The notes: a model not told the origin generated them from the sequence alone. 64,000 bases of DNA from Nymphaea colorata (GCF_008831285.2 NC_045143.1:16590464-16654463), one strand, 5' to 3'; shown: positions 47,308 to 59,110, numbered from the stretch's first letter. A program made the numbers and translations.

Positions 47308-47352
47308 CCGGCGTGTATAGCTCAGTCCAGTGGGTAGATATATCGGAACTGC
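47308..47352 (+). repeat. tRNA-like fragment
   Basis: GTATAGCTCAGTCCAGTGGG followed by GTAGA resembles the D-arm and A box of a tRNA, and CTTTCGAATCG about 25 bases later resembles a B box. Spacing is too short and no acceptor stem pairs, so it is not a functional tRNA. An A tract follows, so it may be the head of a SINE. Confidence 0.35.
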
Positions 47353-47428
47353 CTTTCGAATCGAAAAAAAAAAATATTTGAAACACATGTATATAGTAAT
47401 TAAAATAGAAAAATCATTGATATTTCTT

Positions 47429-47430
<2 letters not shown>

Positions 47431-47462
<32 letters not shown>
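47431..47462. repeat. (AT)n microsatellite
   Basis: Sixteen AT units in intergenic DNA, 80 bases after the tRNA-like fragment. Confidence 0.95.
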
Positions 47463-47464
<2 letters not shown>

Positions 47465-50400
47465 AGGGCGTGAAAGATCCCATCCTAAAGCACCAATTTT
47501 TTAGGGCATAGAAAATCGTGATTTTGTTTTCAAAAGATCATGATCAGGCTTCAACCAAAAGAAGAAAAAAAAAAAAAAAGGCTGAAACTGTGCCTAAAAA
47601 ACCATATTTTCATATGATGAACTTCCATTATAATACGTTACAATGGAAGTTCAGATTCATTTAGCTTTACATAGTCCAACTAAGTAAAATCCGACCTTAC
47701 CGATCCATTTACAGCCCTAACTAACTTTCATGCGAGATGTCAGACAGCATTGGCACTGCTGCTCCGTCGGAACCCCACATTGCTTTGGCCACCAAGAAAA
47801 GAAACGCAAGCATCAGGTGCCGGGTAGGTGTTGAAAGCCTGCACACCGTTTTCATTTAAATCTGTGTGCTTTAGTTTATTTGAAACGAAGACGTTTGACC
47901 ATATTAATTAACTTGACGATTATGTGGTTATGAATGTTCTTAACTTCCAAATTCGTGTCTGTCTTTAAGGATTTACACTTCTAAGACGAATTGATCAAAA
48001 TTTATACATTTAACTCTAAGCATTTGCTGTATATGCGCTTAGGGACTTAGGGTTTCCACCTCAAGGTATTAACACTTAAAGATAAATAATCATACTTATA
48101 ACAGGTTAAATTAATGAGGCGAGGTCTCGCTTCCCAAGAAAGAAAAAGCCTTATTTTATAAAGCTGCTCCAGACCTCTTATTATTTTCATTAACAAATAA
48201 ACAGATGCACCCACCTTTAATACTGTTATTCGTGTTCACATGTGATGCTGAAAAGCTGAAGTCTGAGCACCACTTAGCGCAAGTTGGTGTAGATGGGGCT
48301 TTCTGCATATTTTATTAATTGGAGCTGAGCTTAGTGATTTCCATGAAATATCAAATCAAGGCAGGAAGACTGGGAATGAGCTGGATCTGCTAAGGGTGTC
48401 ATTTTCTTCGTTTTTCTGGATTCTATATGATAATTAGATGTCCCGTGTTTGACCAGTTCATATGAATGATATTTAGAGTTGAATCAAGACTTTTGAATTT
48501 AGAGAGAAACTTGAAGACTATAGCGAGTCAAGTCTCAGCCTGCCATCATCTTGTTTGAACCTGTTCACAGAAATTATTCTTGTAAGCTTCGTTTGTAACT
48601 AAAGATTAAAAAACGGTGGGGCATGCGATCACATTATACCTTCAAAGTTTCAAAAACAAAATATTTGGCAGCGTGTTCCATATAGCAACAATATAATTTC
48701 TTGGAACATCCATGGAGTTCGTCCGTCTGACACAAGTCCAAGTTAAATCGAAATCCAACTAAAATCTTAATCTGATTGCATCTCAAACTCTTTTATCAAC
48801 TGCCAATCACAATTTGGCTTAATAAAATGTTTAATCTAATCACAAATCCAAGATCCAAACTCACAACAAGAGGTTTAAATCGGACTTAGTCCATGCATAC
48901 CGAAAATTCCAAAAGTGAATTAGCTAGGATTGACTATCAGTTGTGCACTTCAACAAGCCAACTAACTCGGACAAATCTAATGAAAATAAAATAAATTGCT
49001 GAGATCGAAATCAAGAGCCTTTAGTGGATCCCAACCATCTTGCTTGGCATAAGAGTAAGGTTTAGATGCGAAGTTAGAGAATTGGTCTTCAGTTTCAGCA
49101 CGCATGTGAAGATGCTCTTTAGGACGAAACTACGTTTTTTTAATGAAAAGGTGAGGCTGGCTTGCGAGGATTACACCCTTATGGTTTACTTCGGATTTAA
49201 AATCAAGGGATCATTTGATGTGGCAAAAGATCCTCCATGGTTTATCAAACTAACAATCTCAGTTCGGACATGATCCTCAAATTGAAATTCTTATTTTACC
49301 ATTGAAAGAAGGTCGGATTTGAGATTGGAAGAAAGAAGGTTTGATTTTATGTCTGCGATTTTCAAATCTTTATGATATAGATCAGGGAGGAATATCTTGA
49401 CACCCTCTATATTTCTCCCTTACCATATCGTCACCCCGTCAGAAACCACTCACTTTCAACACTTTTATGGCCAATCTCCAAGGAATAAGGAAAACATAAT
49501 CAGTTTGAATTCGGAGACAGCTATTCAAAATCTTAGCAAAACAGCTGATAAAGACCAATTGAAGTGGAGGGTTTCTTCAAACAACAAGGAGTTGAGGGAT
49601 TAAGTTGGACAGAATTGACCTGGTGGTAGAGACATGAAAACACTTGTTTATTTCATATTTTTTACCTTAGCTTCATGGAGCAATATGCTACTGCTGCTGA
49701 AACCTGGAACAATCAAAATCTTAGATCAAAACTACCCAATCCATGTAGAAATATTGCTTCAAACTCTCTGCACTCGGACACGAGATGCTCAAGAGTATAT
49801 CTCTTAGTAACATAGTGTTCTTCATAATGCTGGACATCCTATTATCATAATGAATGAACAAAAAAATGAGTTCTTTGAAGCATCCCCACAGTGGAACCTC
49901 CCAAGGAGCGTGAACTGCCCTTCTAACCCTTCTCAAGGGATTCCATCCACAAACTCAAAGTTTATGGCTGACTGATATTGCCCATCTTCATTTAGCTATT
50001 GTATTCATTTTTCTCGTTGCTGGTCATATGTATAAAATTAACTTCAAGATTGGACACAGTATGACAGATCTTATAGAGACACACATTCCTCTAGGGAGTT
50101 GATTGGGGTGCGAGCATAAAGGCCTTTATGACACAATCAATAACTAGATTCATTCTCGGGGTTCCTCAAGACAGGAGCTATATATATATATATATTTATT
50201 CTTGTTTCCTTCCGTGTTATGCATTCTTATTAATGTAACAACGCCCTTGACAATCAAAGAAGTACCATTTTCTATGCTTTCACTCCTATTGATTGTTTAA
50301 CATATTTCTAATTAGAAGGGATGACTACTGGTGAGGCTTCCGGTTGTTCATTTATGGCTGTCTATGCAATCAGCTAATGGGTCCCATCGCTGCTTCACCG

Positions 50401-50764
50401 CAACTTAAAACGTCATTGTCTTTGTGATAAGAGCAAGTCCCAGCTCCTTGCTCTCGTCGTTGTATCTCACGCCATCACTTCACGAGTTCACGTCCCAATA
50501 CCTTGTCCCTTTGCCTCCGTCGTTATAGTTCCTTTTCGCGTTAGTAATTAGGGAGGAAGACTCCAGCTGCTAAGAAGAAGTTGCTCGCATTTATTCTGCC
50601 ACTTTTACTCCACCAACCGATAATTATTTCTCCAACCACAAGTCGTTCATTTATTTTTTTTTTTCTTAGTGGGATCCGTATCCCATTGAGTTTATATGCT
50701 TTCTGAACCGTAAGTAGACCCAGGTCGGTTTAGATGAGATAATTTCCGACTCCAAACTCATTTA

Positions 50765-51015
50765 GGGGGTGTTTGATTGATTGAGATTTTAGATATTGCA
50801 AACAGGTAGTTCAAGCTCTTTTTTTGGTATCAAACTTGAGTCTTCCATGGATCATTAGACAGACGATGTTTGATAAAAAGAATTTTGTGTTATTGAAATA
50901 CACGTTTTAAGAACACTATGTTCTTGTTTTAAGAAAATATAAATTTCTTATATCCAACAATTCAACGTCATGCATAATTACAGAAAATATTCTTGAAACA
51001 TATGTCAAATGCCCT
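50765..51015. mobile_element. 250-bp TIR element (MITE-like)
   Basis: The left end is GGGGGTGTTTGATTGATTG; the right end, read on the minus strand, is GAGGGCATTTGACATATG. The interior includes TTTTAAGAACACTATGTTCT, close to the subterminal sequence of the copy at 58716 (ATTTTAAGAACAATATGC). It is non-coding. Confidence 0.55.
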
Positions 51016-51431
51016 CTTATTATAGGTCAACAGAAGGCATTCTTTAATCAAGGAAACCATTTAAGGACCGCTCTTTTGATTTCAACCAGATATTGGACTA
51101 TATGTGAGACTTAACTCTGGATCCAATGTCCAATCCCATGTCCTTTGCTCCTTCAAATCACTGCCATCAAACATCCAATTGAACGGAATCGATCGACATT
51201 GAAATTTCAACGTGGCCAAAAGGGGGAACATCGCCTGAATCTCTGCGTACAATCATAGTAGGCGTCGGGGTTAGCTGGAGGCGAACACGTCATGGAGCGA
51301 TGGGAGCCGTCGGATGTGTCTTGCGGCCGAGACGATCGACGGTGAGATATGTCGTTTCCATTTCGAAGGCCAACAGACGGACAGGCCCCCACTCCTCACG
51401 AGATGATAGCGGGTGGGGATGTGAGTGCGAC

Positions 51432-51438
51432 TATAAAA
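51432..51438 (+). promoter_or_regulatory. TATA box of the HR-like lesion-inducing protein gene
   Basis: TATAAAA lies in a GC-rich context (CGACTATAAAAGAG), 294 bases before the start codon at 51726. Transcription would start near 51465, giving a leader of about 260 bases with a GA microsatellite at 51538-51551 and CT tracts, a usual make-up for a broadly expressed plant gene. Confidence 0.65.
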
Positions 51439-51725
51439 GAGATCGGGGGGGCGGACTTTCGCTAGACCCCTGGAGATCCGCCGAGTGGACTCGTCGTGTG
51501 GGGGTGGAAAGAGAGCGTGTACTCGAGCCTCCTCATTAGAGAGAGAGAGAGCGAATCCGGCGGAGCCCTAGCTGCTGGAGTTCCTGTGTGGTTCCAGGGA
51601 TCGATCCTAAGAGGAACTCTCACCGTTAGATCCCTAGATCCAAAGTCGGATTCTGACCGGATCTCTCTCTCTGTTGCTCCTTAAATCAGCTGCGGATCTC
51701 TTGGCGACGCTCCCGGCCGGAAAAT

Positions 51726-54700
51726 ATGGGGTTCGCTTCCTTCTTCGGACGAGTTCTATTCTCAAGCGTGTTCATCCTGTCCGCGTGGCAGATGTGAGCG
51801 CCTCTCTCTCTTTCGCTCTCTCTCGTCATCGACAAAACTAGATCTGTTTTTTCTTTTCGCTTTTGCTGTTTTATGGATGTTACTTATCGTTTTTTAAGTT
51901 CTCATTTGGGAACCTTGAAACTTGTCATTTTGATTCGAGAAAGATAGAGCTTGTGCTAAGTAGCTTTCTGCCTCGTTAGGTAACGTGTCCGTTAGTGTGA
52001 TGTGGGAAAATGACATCTTTTTTTTTTTTTTTCCTTTTACGAAAATTGTTATTTGTAACTTTTCTTGTTTTAGCAGTTTGATTTGGGAGAAATATTCTCT
52101 TCTTTCGTGATAGGAGTTGGTTAATGTGCTCAGTTGGTGGTGCTTCGTATCGTCACGGTCTCATCGTGATCCGGAACTCTCGTTTAGATTTTTGGAACTA
52201 TTGTTTTCTGCTTCCTTTGTACTTTGTGAAGAATATGCTGCCTTGGCCTTGTGCTTGTCCATTGACAAGTTCTCTCTGAGATTTAGTGCTTGTGCTAGTT
52301 GTTAAAGAGAGAAGTGTTTCTTCGAATGGAAGTATGATAAGGCGCGCTTCTCCAACCGACGGCTGAAAAACCGTGCTTCTTATCTTCTCTGGAGGTCTCT
52401 GTCTTTTGCCAATTGCCTTGGATAGAGTTCTATTCTCAAGTAAGAAATAATTCAAAACATATGTCCTGTAAGAACATGTGGAATCAAGTACGGGTGGCTT
52501 GAGATAGGAGTTTTACATGTATTAATAGGAAATTTCGTTTATTGGTAATGAATATTTAAAATATGTTATATTTTAGGCTTCTAGCAACATACAGAGGGCC
52601 AGAGGCTATTGGGTCTAGCTTGTGGCCTTGATGAAGATGTTTGCGATGAAGAGCGTAATCTCTGGAAAATCGGATGTTTGGATTGGTTTTGGTTAATGCC
52701 GAATAGACAAAAGGACCTTCATCCTGTTTATGTTCCAGGCAATGTTAGTGCTCCAAAATCTAAAACGCTAATAGTTTCAATGTGGTGATTCATTTATACA
52801 TCGTCGATATCATAAAAAGAAAGTTTCAATGGCAGAGAGGAACATGGCTGGTCTGTTTTTTCTTCACATCATAACATATTATCCTTAAATGTTATTTTAC
52901 GTTTTTGGTATCACCAATGTCTTTCTATAGCTTTCTATTTTTACTCTCTTCCAGTGTCTTGTTTGGTAGAAGGATAAACTAGATTTCCCTCCTACAAGTA
53001 TTATTATTCTTTCCTTTTCATTTTTTTTATCATTTTGCAAAACTTGTTACATTTATTTTTCTTTTGTGTTTTTTATAGGATGGCGTTAGATACAAAGTTT
53101 TAACCAAACATTGATGATGCCGTTTACAAAGATTTAATTGAAGATTAAATTTCCAATCAATGGACGTTATTACAAATATTGCTGCTAGTCAAACCTTTGT
53201 CAACAGTTGAACATGCAGGCTTCACAGGGTATAAGAAGGCAGCTTATGCTACCTGTTCTTCTTTCTGGTTCTGCTATTTTAGTTCATTATTCACAACATG
53301 CAATCAACCACCACAAAGTCCCAAACCTTTCCTTTCTAGCAGATAGATGCATGTGCATGAAACAAGTGCACCAAGTGCATGCCCAGATGATTGTCTCTGG
53401 TCGTATTCAAGATAACTATGCAGCTAGCAGGATCATGGTTTTTTGTGCCCTCTCGGATAAAGGGGATCTCAATTACGCTTTAAGACTTTTCCATCATACC
53501 TTTGAGCCTAACACCTTCATGTGGAATACCATCATTAGGGCACATGCATTAAGCCCTACCCCACATAATGCCATTCTATTGTATAAGCAGATGAAGATGG
53601 AAGGCATCATGCCTGGCAAACACACATTCCCTTTCCTTCTCAAGGCTTGTACCAAGGCAGTTGCTCTGTCTTCTGGCCAACAAGTCCATGCCCATGTTCT
53701 GCAAAGTGGATTTGAGTTTGATGTCCATGTAGCCAATGCTTTACTGCACATGTATGCTTGTTGTGGTGGCTTAGAGTGTGCCCGTCGGTTGTTTGACAAT
53801 ATACTGATGAAAAATGTAATTATGTGGACTACTATGATTAGTGGGTATGCTCAAAACTGTTGCTCAGAGAGTGCTTTAAGTTTGTTCAATGAAATGGTCG
53901 AGGCTGGGGTTAAACCGAATGAAGCGACCCTTTGTTCAGTGCTCTCTTCTTGTGCCAAATTGGGAAACTTGGAGATTGGGGAACATATCCATGCCTACAT
54001 AGAGAGGGAGAGAATACAAATTGGGGTGATTTTAGGCACTGCTCTCATTGACATGTATGCAAAGAATGGTAGGATTGAAATAGCAAGCAAGTTGTTCAGT
54101 GACATGCCTGAGAGAAATAGTGCCACCTGGAATGCCTTTATCTGTGGAATGGCCATGCATGGGCATGCTGAAAAATCACTCCATCTCTACTCAGAAATGC
54201 AGAAGGAAGATGCATCATTGCCTAATGATATTACCTTTGTTGGAGTTTTATCTGCCTGTTGTCATGCTGGGTTGATTGATGTGGGCCAAGAGATCTTCAA
54301 CTCAATGTATAGGGTCTATGATATTAGGCCTAAACTTGAACACTACGGATGCATGGTTGATCTTTTGGGTCGGGCAGGAAGGTTGAGGGAGGCAGAGGAG
54401 CTTATTGGGAAAATGGATATGAGACCTGATGTGGTGGTTTTGGGAGCATTATTAGGAGCTTGCAAAATGTATGGTAACATTGAAATTGCTGAAAGAGTTG
54501 TGAAGCAAATGCTCGAGCTGGAACCTGACAATCATGGAGTTTATGTGGTTCTGTCCAACATTTATGCAGAGGTTGGAAAGTGGGAGGATGTCATGAGGTT
54601 GAGAAAGATTATGAAAGCCGAAGGATTAAAAAAGCTGCCAGGCTTTAGCTTGGTTGGCGAATAAGCAGATTATGTTCGCCGATTTCATGAATTTCAACAT

Positions 54701-57700
54701 TTAAGAATACCAGGTATCGTTGTTCTAGATTGTTAAGTTTCTACAATTATAAATATTTACTACTTTTGTTTATAAATGTAAGGTAATGGAGTTACAGTCT
54801 TACAGAGAGATGCTGCAATGGTGTCGGCTCTGAATTTCAAGGCCAGTATTATGGTCTTTCCATATGGAATAATAACGTAGTGAATTGATGCCACAAAAAA
54901 GTATATATATAAAGCTAAGATAGTTTAAAAATTCTCTATCTCTCTCTCTCACCCCCCTCCCCCTATGCATGTGCTACTCAACTTAAGATTCTGAGTCTAT
55001 AGACTTTAAAGGATATTTTCTATTCAATAACAGTAAAACCATTGAAGGGTTGTCTTAGAACTCTTGCTATCACAAAGGTTCTAGTGGAATATCTTTCACA
55101 ATCCCGGTGATTATCTCTGTGCTCTTACTGTGACAAAGTTGTTTACTTGTGTCTCATATGTTATTGTTAACTAGTTGATGATGATAGATTTGCCGTGTTC
55201 TTTTTAAGGGGCCATGATATTTTGAATTTATGATTGACGGTTAGAGGTCATCGAGTCCCATTAATATAAAGACTGAATATGGAAATCCAAATGTATGCAA
55301 CCTAGATGAGTCAATTTTTTGCCTTACCATGGTTAGAAAAGTCACTTGCAGAACTTATAATAATGATCCCAGGTGGGAACTTGGAACTGAATGTCTTTGA
55401 GAGTCAGAGTTGAGATGGAGGGGATAATGGAAATGGGAGTGGATTTATTAATAGCATCTTTCATGGATGTTGAGAAAAAATGAAACGTCCAAAGACTCCA
55501 AACCATAGGCACAAATATCGCGATGTTTTTCAAAATATCACAATATTAATGGAACAAAGAAAAAAACAAAAAAAAGGAAAAATATTGTGATATTTCAAAT
55601 TTGGTAAGCACTTTGAACGATTTGTCTGACTTAAATGAGTTAAGTGACCTTCAGTATCAAGAACCATTCAATGAAAATTGTAATGACCACCCATTCCCTT
55701 CTTTCAGAAAGCACGCACTCGCAAAGCGAAATCATGTACAAAGTAACTTAAAAAATCAATTTATCATGATTTTGACGCAGATTTTTTGTTTATATTTTAG
55801 TTCGTTTTCTGTTTTTATTTTTTCAACTTTTGTTTCATTGTTTTATACTTTTATTTCATCTTGTTTTAGGTATTTAATGTGACCTCCTAATGCAATACAA
55901 TACTTATTAGTTTTTCATTTCTTGTATTTTTATCTATTTTGATTTTTTATGTTTTTAAAAAACTCTGACATTTCTAAAAAAAAACAACTTTTTCAAAAAA
56001 TATCCGAGAGAAACCTTGCTGATAAAAACCCGAGAACGATATTTGTAGCTATGGTCCAAACAGCCCTGAAGATAAATGTTGAAGGTTATTTTCAAAAGAA
56101 GCTTTATTAACTATGCATTTTTTCTGTAAAGTACATATGCCATATTTTCTGGGTTCTTCTAATATCTAATGCTTTTATTAGAAACTCTGTTGTATCAAGA
56201 TTTTTTACTGTTAATGGCTTAAATTTTGAAAATGGATTCCCTTTAGTCTTTAGAAGGATGAACCATCTCGTTGGTAATTTAGTTGACTATCTTTCCTAAG
56301 ACATTGTTGATGCTCCAAGCTCTGGCAAATTTCCATTCTGCAACGTATATGAATATTGGATGACCATTGACCCGGGCGCATTACTTCTAGAAGTGTTATT
56401 TTCTTATGCTTGTGTTTACTTTTACCTGTCTTAATGCAGCACATTGAAAATTTTAGTTGATTAACCATCTCTGTGCCATTTATATTGGTAGCATCATAAG
56501 GGATCAGGTCCTATGGTACATATGACCTGGATATGTTATAATGAATTGATAAAATGGCACTAACTAAACCATTATGTTTGTTCTTGTCCCTTTGTAACTT
56601 CTCATCTTCATGTTGTGGGTTAATTATGGGAAGCAATCATGCACAAAAAGAGCTGTTGTGTCCTAATCCTAAGTCACACAGATACTTGTACGGGCATGGA
56701 TACTGGTATGGACATAACAATTTTAAAAGTTTTGGACATGGGATATGGCAATGTATATCTACATATATGTATATATGTGTGCAGACTTCCACAAAAAATA
56801 TGCATAATTCCACAAGAAATATGGAAAACACCATAAAAAATATGCAAAAATCCAAAATTCGACAAAAAATTCCAAAGTTCACAATACCCTGCAGAATTTC
56901 ATAATGAATACCCAAAAATAAAAAATGCCATGTCCAAGTGTGTTGCTATATCCGTTTCAATGTGTCAACACAGGTACGACTGCCTCCCAGCCGTGTCTGT
57001 TCTACCTGGGTTGTGTCTTACTCATTTAATGATCTGCTTCCTGGGACTATTAGTTCCTGAGATGCGGGCTTCTTACCTATGTTATTAAGTGGAAAAATAA
57101 TCTTTAGCTTTTCAAGCTTCATATGCCCTCTCAGGATTTATCCGGTATCTTTTGTTTCAGGCTGAATGAATTTGGTACTGATGGTGGGCCAGCAGTCAAG
57201 CAATTCTCACCAAAGTACAACCTGTTTAAGGGCCATGTTACTAATTCTCTTGGAGTTCAACTGCCACCAGTTGAGGTAACGAGTCTGCTTCAAAAGCATC
57301 CTGAATGCTTAAGTATGTTCTTAATTTGATCAAAATTTCCATTTGTTGCAGATTAAACATCTAGTTGCAGCAGCTATTGCTTTGAAAGGAGTTGGCGGCA
57401 TTCTCTTTATCTTTGGCAGCTCCTTCGGAGCCTCTCTTCTGGTAGGAATTTCTTGTATAATTCTTTTTCACAACCACTTGAATTTGATGCTTGCAAGCAC
57501 ATCTTCTTGTTGGTTTCAGTATAGAATTCTAACCTGCATGTATGCACTTCCTTTTAAGTAGCTGTGTGTTGGAAGTCTATTCCTTGTAATATAGCTAATT
57601 TAATAAAGTATGTTGGTCTGATATTTTGGATTTTGAAAGCAAATTTGTATTCTTGGGGGCACCTGCACCTTCCTTAGCTAAATGGAATAGGGTCTCTTTC

Positions 57701-58250
57701 TATTAGTGTCAGACAAGTTAATTTTCTCAACATGTTTGATTTCGAAATTTGTGGATATGGAAATAATTTCTGTCCATGAACAACACACACACACCCCCCT
57801 GCAGCCTGCAGGAGACATGTATGTGCTTGCTTGCTTGCAATATTTTTTTGCTTCTCTAACGTGTGATATTGTGCATATTGTTCCATGTTTTCTAGCTTAT
57901 GCCTTCAGTTCCTATAATGAATCATTATTACCCTCTGATGCTGCAGCTTATTTATTTGGCTATTGCGACGCCCATTCTTCATGACTTTTACAACTACGAC
58001 ATTGAGAAGCCCCAATTCATGCCTGCATTTTCTGAATTTGTTCAGGTAAGGTTTAGTGTCAATGATCTTGTCCCTAGTACCAAACGAGTCTCTGATTCTC
58101 AGCCCTGAATGCTCATCAACTTTTTACATTTCATCTATTCCCTATATGCAGAACTTAGCTCTGTTCGGTGCACTGGTATTCTTCCTTGGGATGAAGAACT
58201 CTTTCCCGAAGAAGCCCAAGAAGAAGGTAGTCAAGACAAAGACCAACTAA
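51726..58250 (+). CDS. HR-like lesion-inducing protein (DoxX-like membrane protein), 5 exons
   Basis: Exons 51726-51793, 57161-57275, 57352-57441, 57947-58045 and 58152-58250 join in frame by GT-AG sites to 471 nt, or 156 residues, the usual family length. The protein starts MGFASFFGRVLFSSVFILSA and has about four hydrophobic segments (about 3-21, 62-81, 84-102, 125-142). It includes the conserved blocks FGTDGGPA, HLVAAAIALKGVGG, FIFGSSFGA, TPILHDFYNYD and NLALFGALVFFLGMKNS. The tail KKPKKKVVKTKTN is basic and ends in K-x-K-x-x, a possible ER retrieval signal. Members were named for causing hypersensitive-like cell death when overexpressed; their normal function is unclear. Intron 1 is 5367 bases and contains an intact PPR gene on the same strand (53213-54664). 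Downstream introns are short. Confidence 0.93.
51794..53212. other. First part of intron 1 of the lesion-inducing protein gene
   Basis: Starts with the donor GTGAGC and CT-rich DNA, then AT-rich sequence without coding content. A good 3' splice site, TTTTTTATAG before GATGGCG (about 53070-53079), lies about 130 bases upstream of the nested PPR start codon and could allow splicing of exon 1 onto the PPR frame. No separate TATA box for the PPR gene stands out. Confidence 0.5.
53213..54664 (+). CDS. PLS-class pentatricopeptide repeat protein, E subgroup, nested in an intron
   Basis: An uninterrupted 483-codon frame from the ATG at 53213. About nine PPR motifs carry the family landmarks MKQVHQVHAQMIVSG, NTFMWNTIIRAHA, HTFPFLLKACTKA, ANALLHMYACCG, VIMWTTMISGYAQN, GTALIDMYAKNGRIEIA, ATWNAFICGMAMHG and ITFVGVLSACCHAG. 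The E motif follows (VVLGALLGACKMYG through LSNIYAEVGKWEDV to LPGFSLVGE), and the protein ends there with no E+ or DYW domain. The N-terminus is basic and hydrophobic, compatible with mitochondrial or plastid import. The family binds organelle RNA, most often for C-to-U editing in this class. The gene lies wholly inside intron 1 of the lesion-inducing protein gene, same strand, and its frame is intact, which suggests selection. It may use its own promoter or the host's. Confidence 0.93.
   Translation: MQASQGIRRQLMLPVLLSGSAILVHYSQHAINHHKVPNLSFLADRCMCMKQVHQVHAQMIVSGRIQDNYAASRIMVFCALSDKGDLNYALRLFHHTFEPNTFMWNTIIRAHALSPTPHNAILLYKQMKMEGIMPGKHTFPFLLKACTKAVALSSGQQVHAHVLQSGFEFDVHVANALLHMYACCGGLECARRLFDNILMKNVIMWTTMISGYAQNCCSESALSLFNEMVEAGVKPNEATLCSVLSSCAKLGNLEIGEHIHAYIERERIQIGVILGTALIDMYAKNGRIEIASKLFSDMPERNSATWNAFICGMAMHGHAEKSLHLYSEMQKEDASLPNDITFVGVLSACCHAGLIDVGQEIFNSMYRVYDIRPKLEHYGCMVDLLGRAGRLREAEELIGKMDMRPDVVVLGALLGACKMYGNIEIAERVVKQMLELEPDNHGVYVVLSNIYAEVGKWEDVMRLRKIMKAEGLKKLPGFSLVGE
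54665..57160. other. Second part of intron 1 of the lesion-inducing protein gene
   Basis: AT-rich and non-coding DNA between the PPR stop codon and exon 2. It contains a short CT tract near 54940-54960 and overlapping inverted low-complexity reading frames at 56.55-56.92 kb that translate in both strands to CA/TATA-type repeats. It ends at the acceptor TTTGTTTCAG (57151-57160). No transposon with clear ends was recognised. Confidence 0.5.
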
Positions 58251-58715
58251 GTGGGTATGGGCGGTTTCTACACTTCTTTTTGTAACGCTTTAGGTGAGAT
58301 TTGTCACAAGGGTTTGAATTAGGAAAGCGTGTCGGTTTCTCTTTCCAGATGAACATTTTTTGTTTACCTTTCGAAATTAGTTGGCAGGAGGAACTGTGCC
58401 CCTTCTATGTGATGTACTATTCTTGAGATTTTGTCATTAAATTGTTATTTTCGTATAAGGTTTGTGTTTATTCTTTCGATCGTTGTTGGTGACAGACTTG
58501 TGAAGTTTCCTTCGTAGTGCCACAATGGTAGCGAGAACCCGCCATACTTTGCTTTAATCGTGACCTAAACGTCGGCTTTCAATGGAGTAAATTCGAGGAA
58601 CTTCTAGGAAATCGATAGTCAGGCAGGATTTGACGTGAGACCCTAATTATTGAAGTCTGATTGGCCTGGCCGTTGAAGCAATCGAGTAATTTGAGCGTCT
58701 TTACTGTTCTCTTTA

Positions 58716-58892
58716 GGGGCATTTAATGAGGAAAACATATTTTAAGAACAATATGCTTTTAATACAGGCAGGGTGCGGTTATGTCTAGTGTTTTATGGGA
58801 CATGGTTTTATTATATTCACTATTTGATTATTTGATTTAGAAACCGTAACTAGAATCCCAATAATAGAATGCGTTTTCTATTCAAATGAAGC
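58716..58892. mobile_element. 175-bp TIR element (MITE-like)
   Basis: The left end is GGGGCATTTAATGAGGAAAA; the right end, read on the minus strand, is TGCTTCATTTGAATAGAAAA, imperfect inverted repeats sharing CATTT.A.(T)(G)AG.AAAAC. The left 40 bases match the minus-strand end at 19293 and the termini at 46412. Non-coding interior. Confidence 0.5.
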
Positions 58893-59110
58893 ATTAATTT
58901 GGCATCTACAGCTTATCTTACAGTGGCTTCATTGAAGAATATGAAATAAGGCAAAAGATTACGTCTCATTAAGGTAAGTCAGCCGGGGGGGAGGGGTGTT
59001 CTCTTATACCAAGGGTAGCATCAGTTCTGATGTCCAATTGTCCTTACCACTTACCACCAAATGGGTAAGGCGGCAGGCAATTATAAAATATAAACATAGT
59101 TCTGCGCCGT

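Larger units (their letters stand above)
41400..51425. other. Ten-kilobase repeat-rich interval without recognised genes
   Basis: No coding region is supported. Contents: a GA-rich block at 41440-41600 with two TGGATGGGCATGGCT-like or TTGATGGGCATGGCT copies (41423, 41489), microsatellites, a TIR element (46243-46412), a tRNA-like piece at about 47308-47352, a short inverted repeat (47619-47652) and a second TIR element (50765-51015). A GCTCCAGCTCTGCCACTGAC end at 45201-45220 matches the repeat family at 59111 and 62404. A minus-strand frame at 46611-46886 looks moderately protein-like (ending DDSYPLIEIV) but matches no family I know. Confidence 0.45.

Noticed and set aside
47308-47352. Functional tRNA gene
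   Set aside because: The A-box and B-box-like segments are too close together and there is no acceptor stem pairing or intact anticodon arm.
56554-56915. Opposed 92-116 codon frames in intron 1
   Set aside because: Both strands encode low-complexity sequence from CATA/TATG-type repeats, with no conserved motif.
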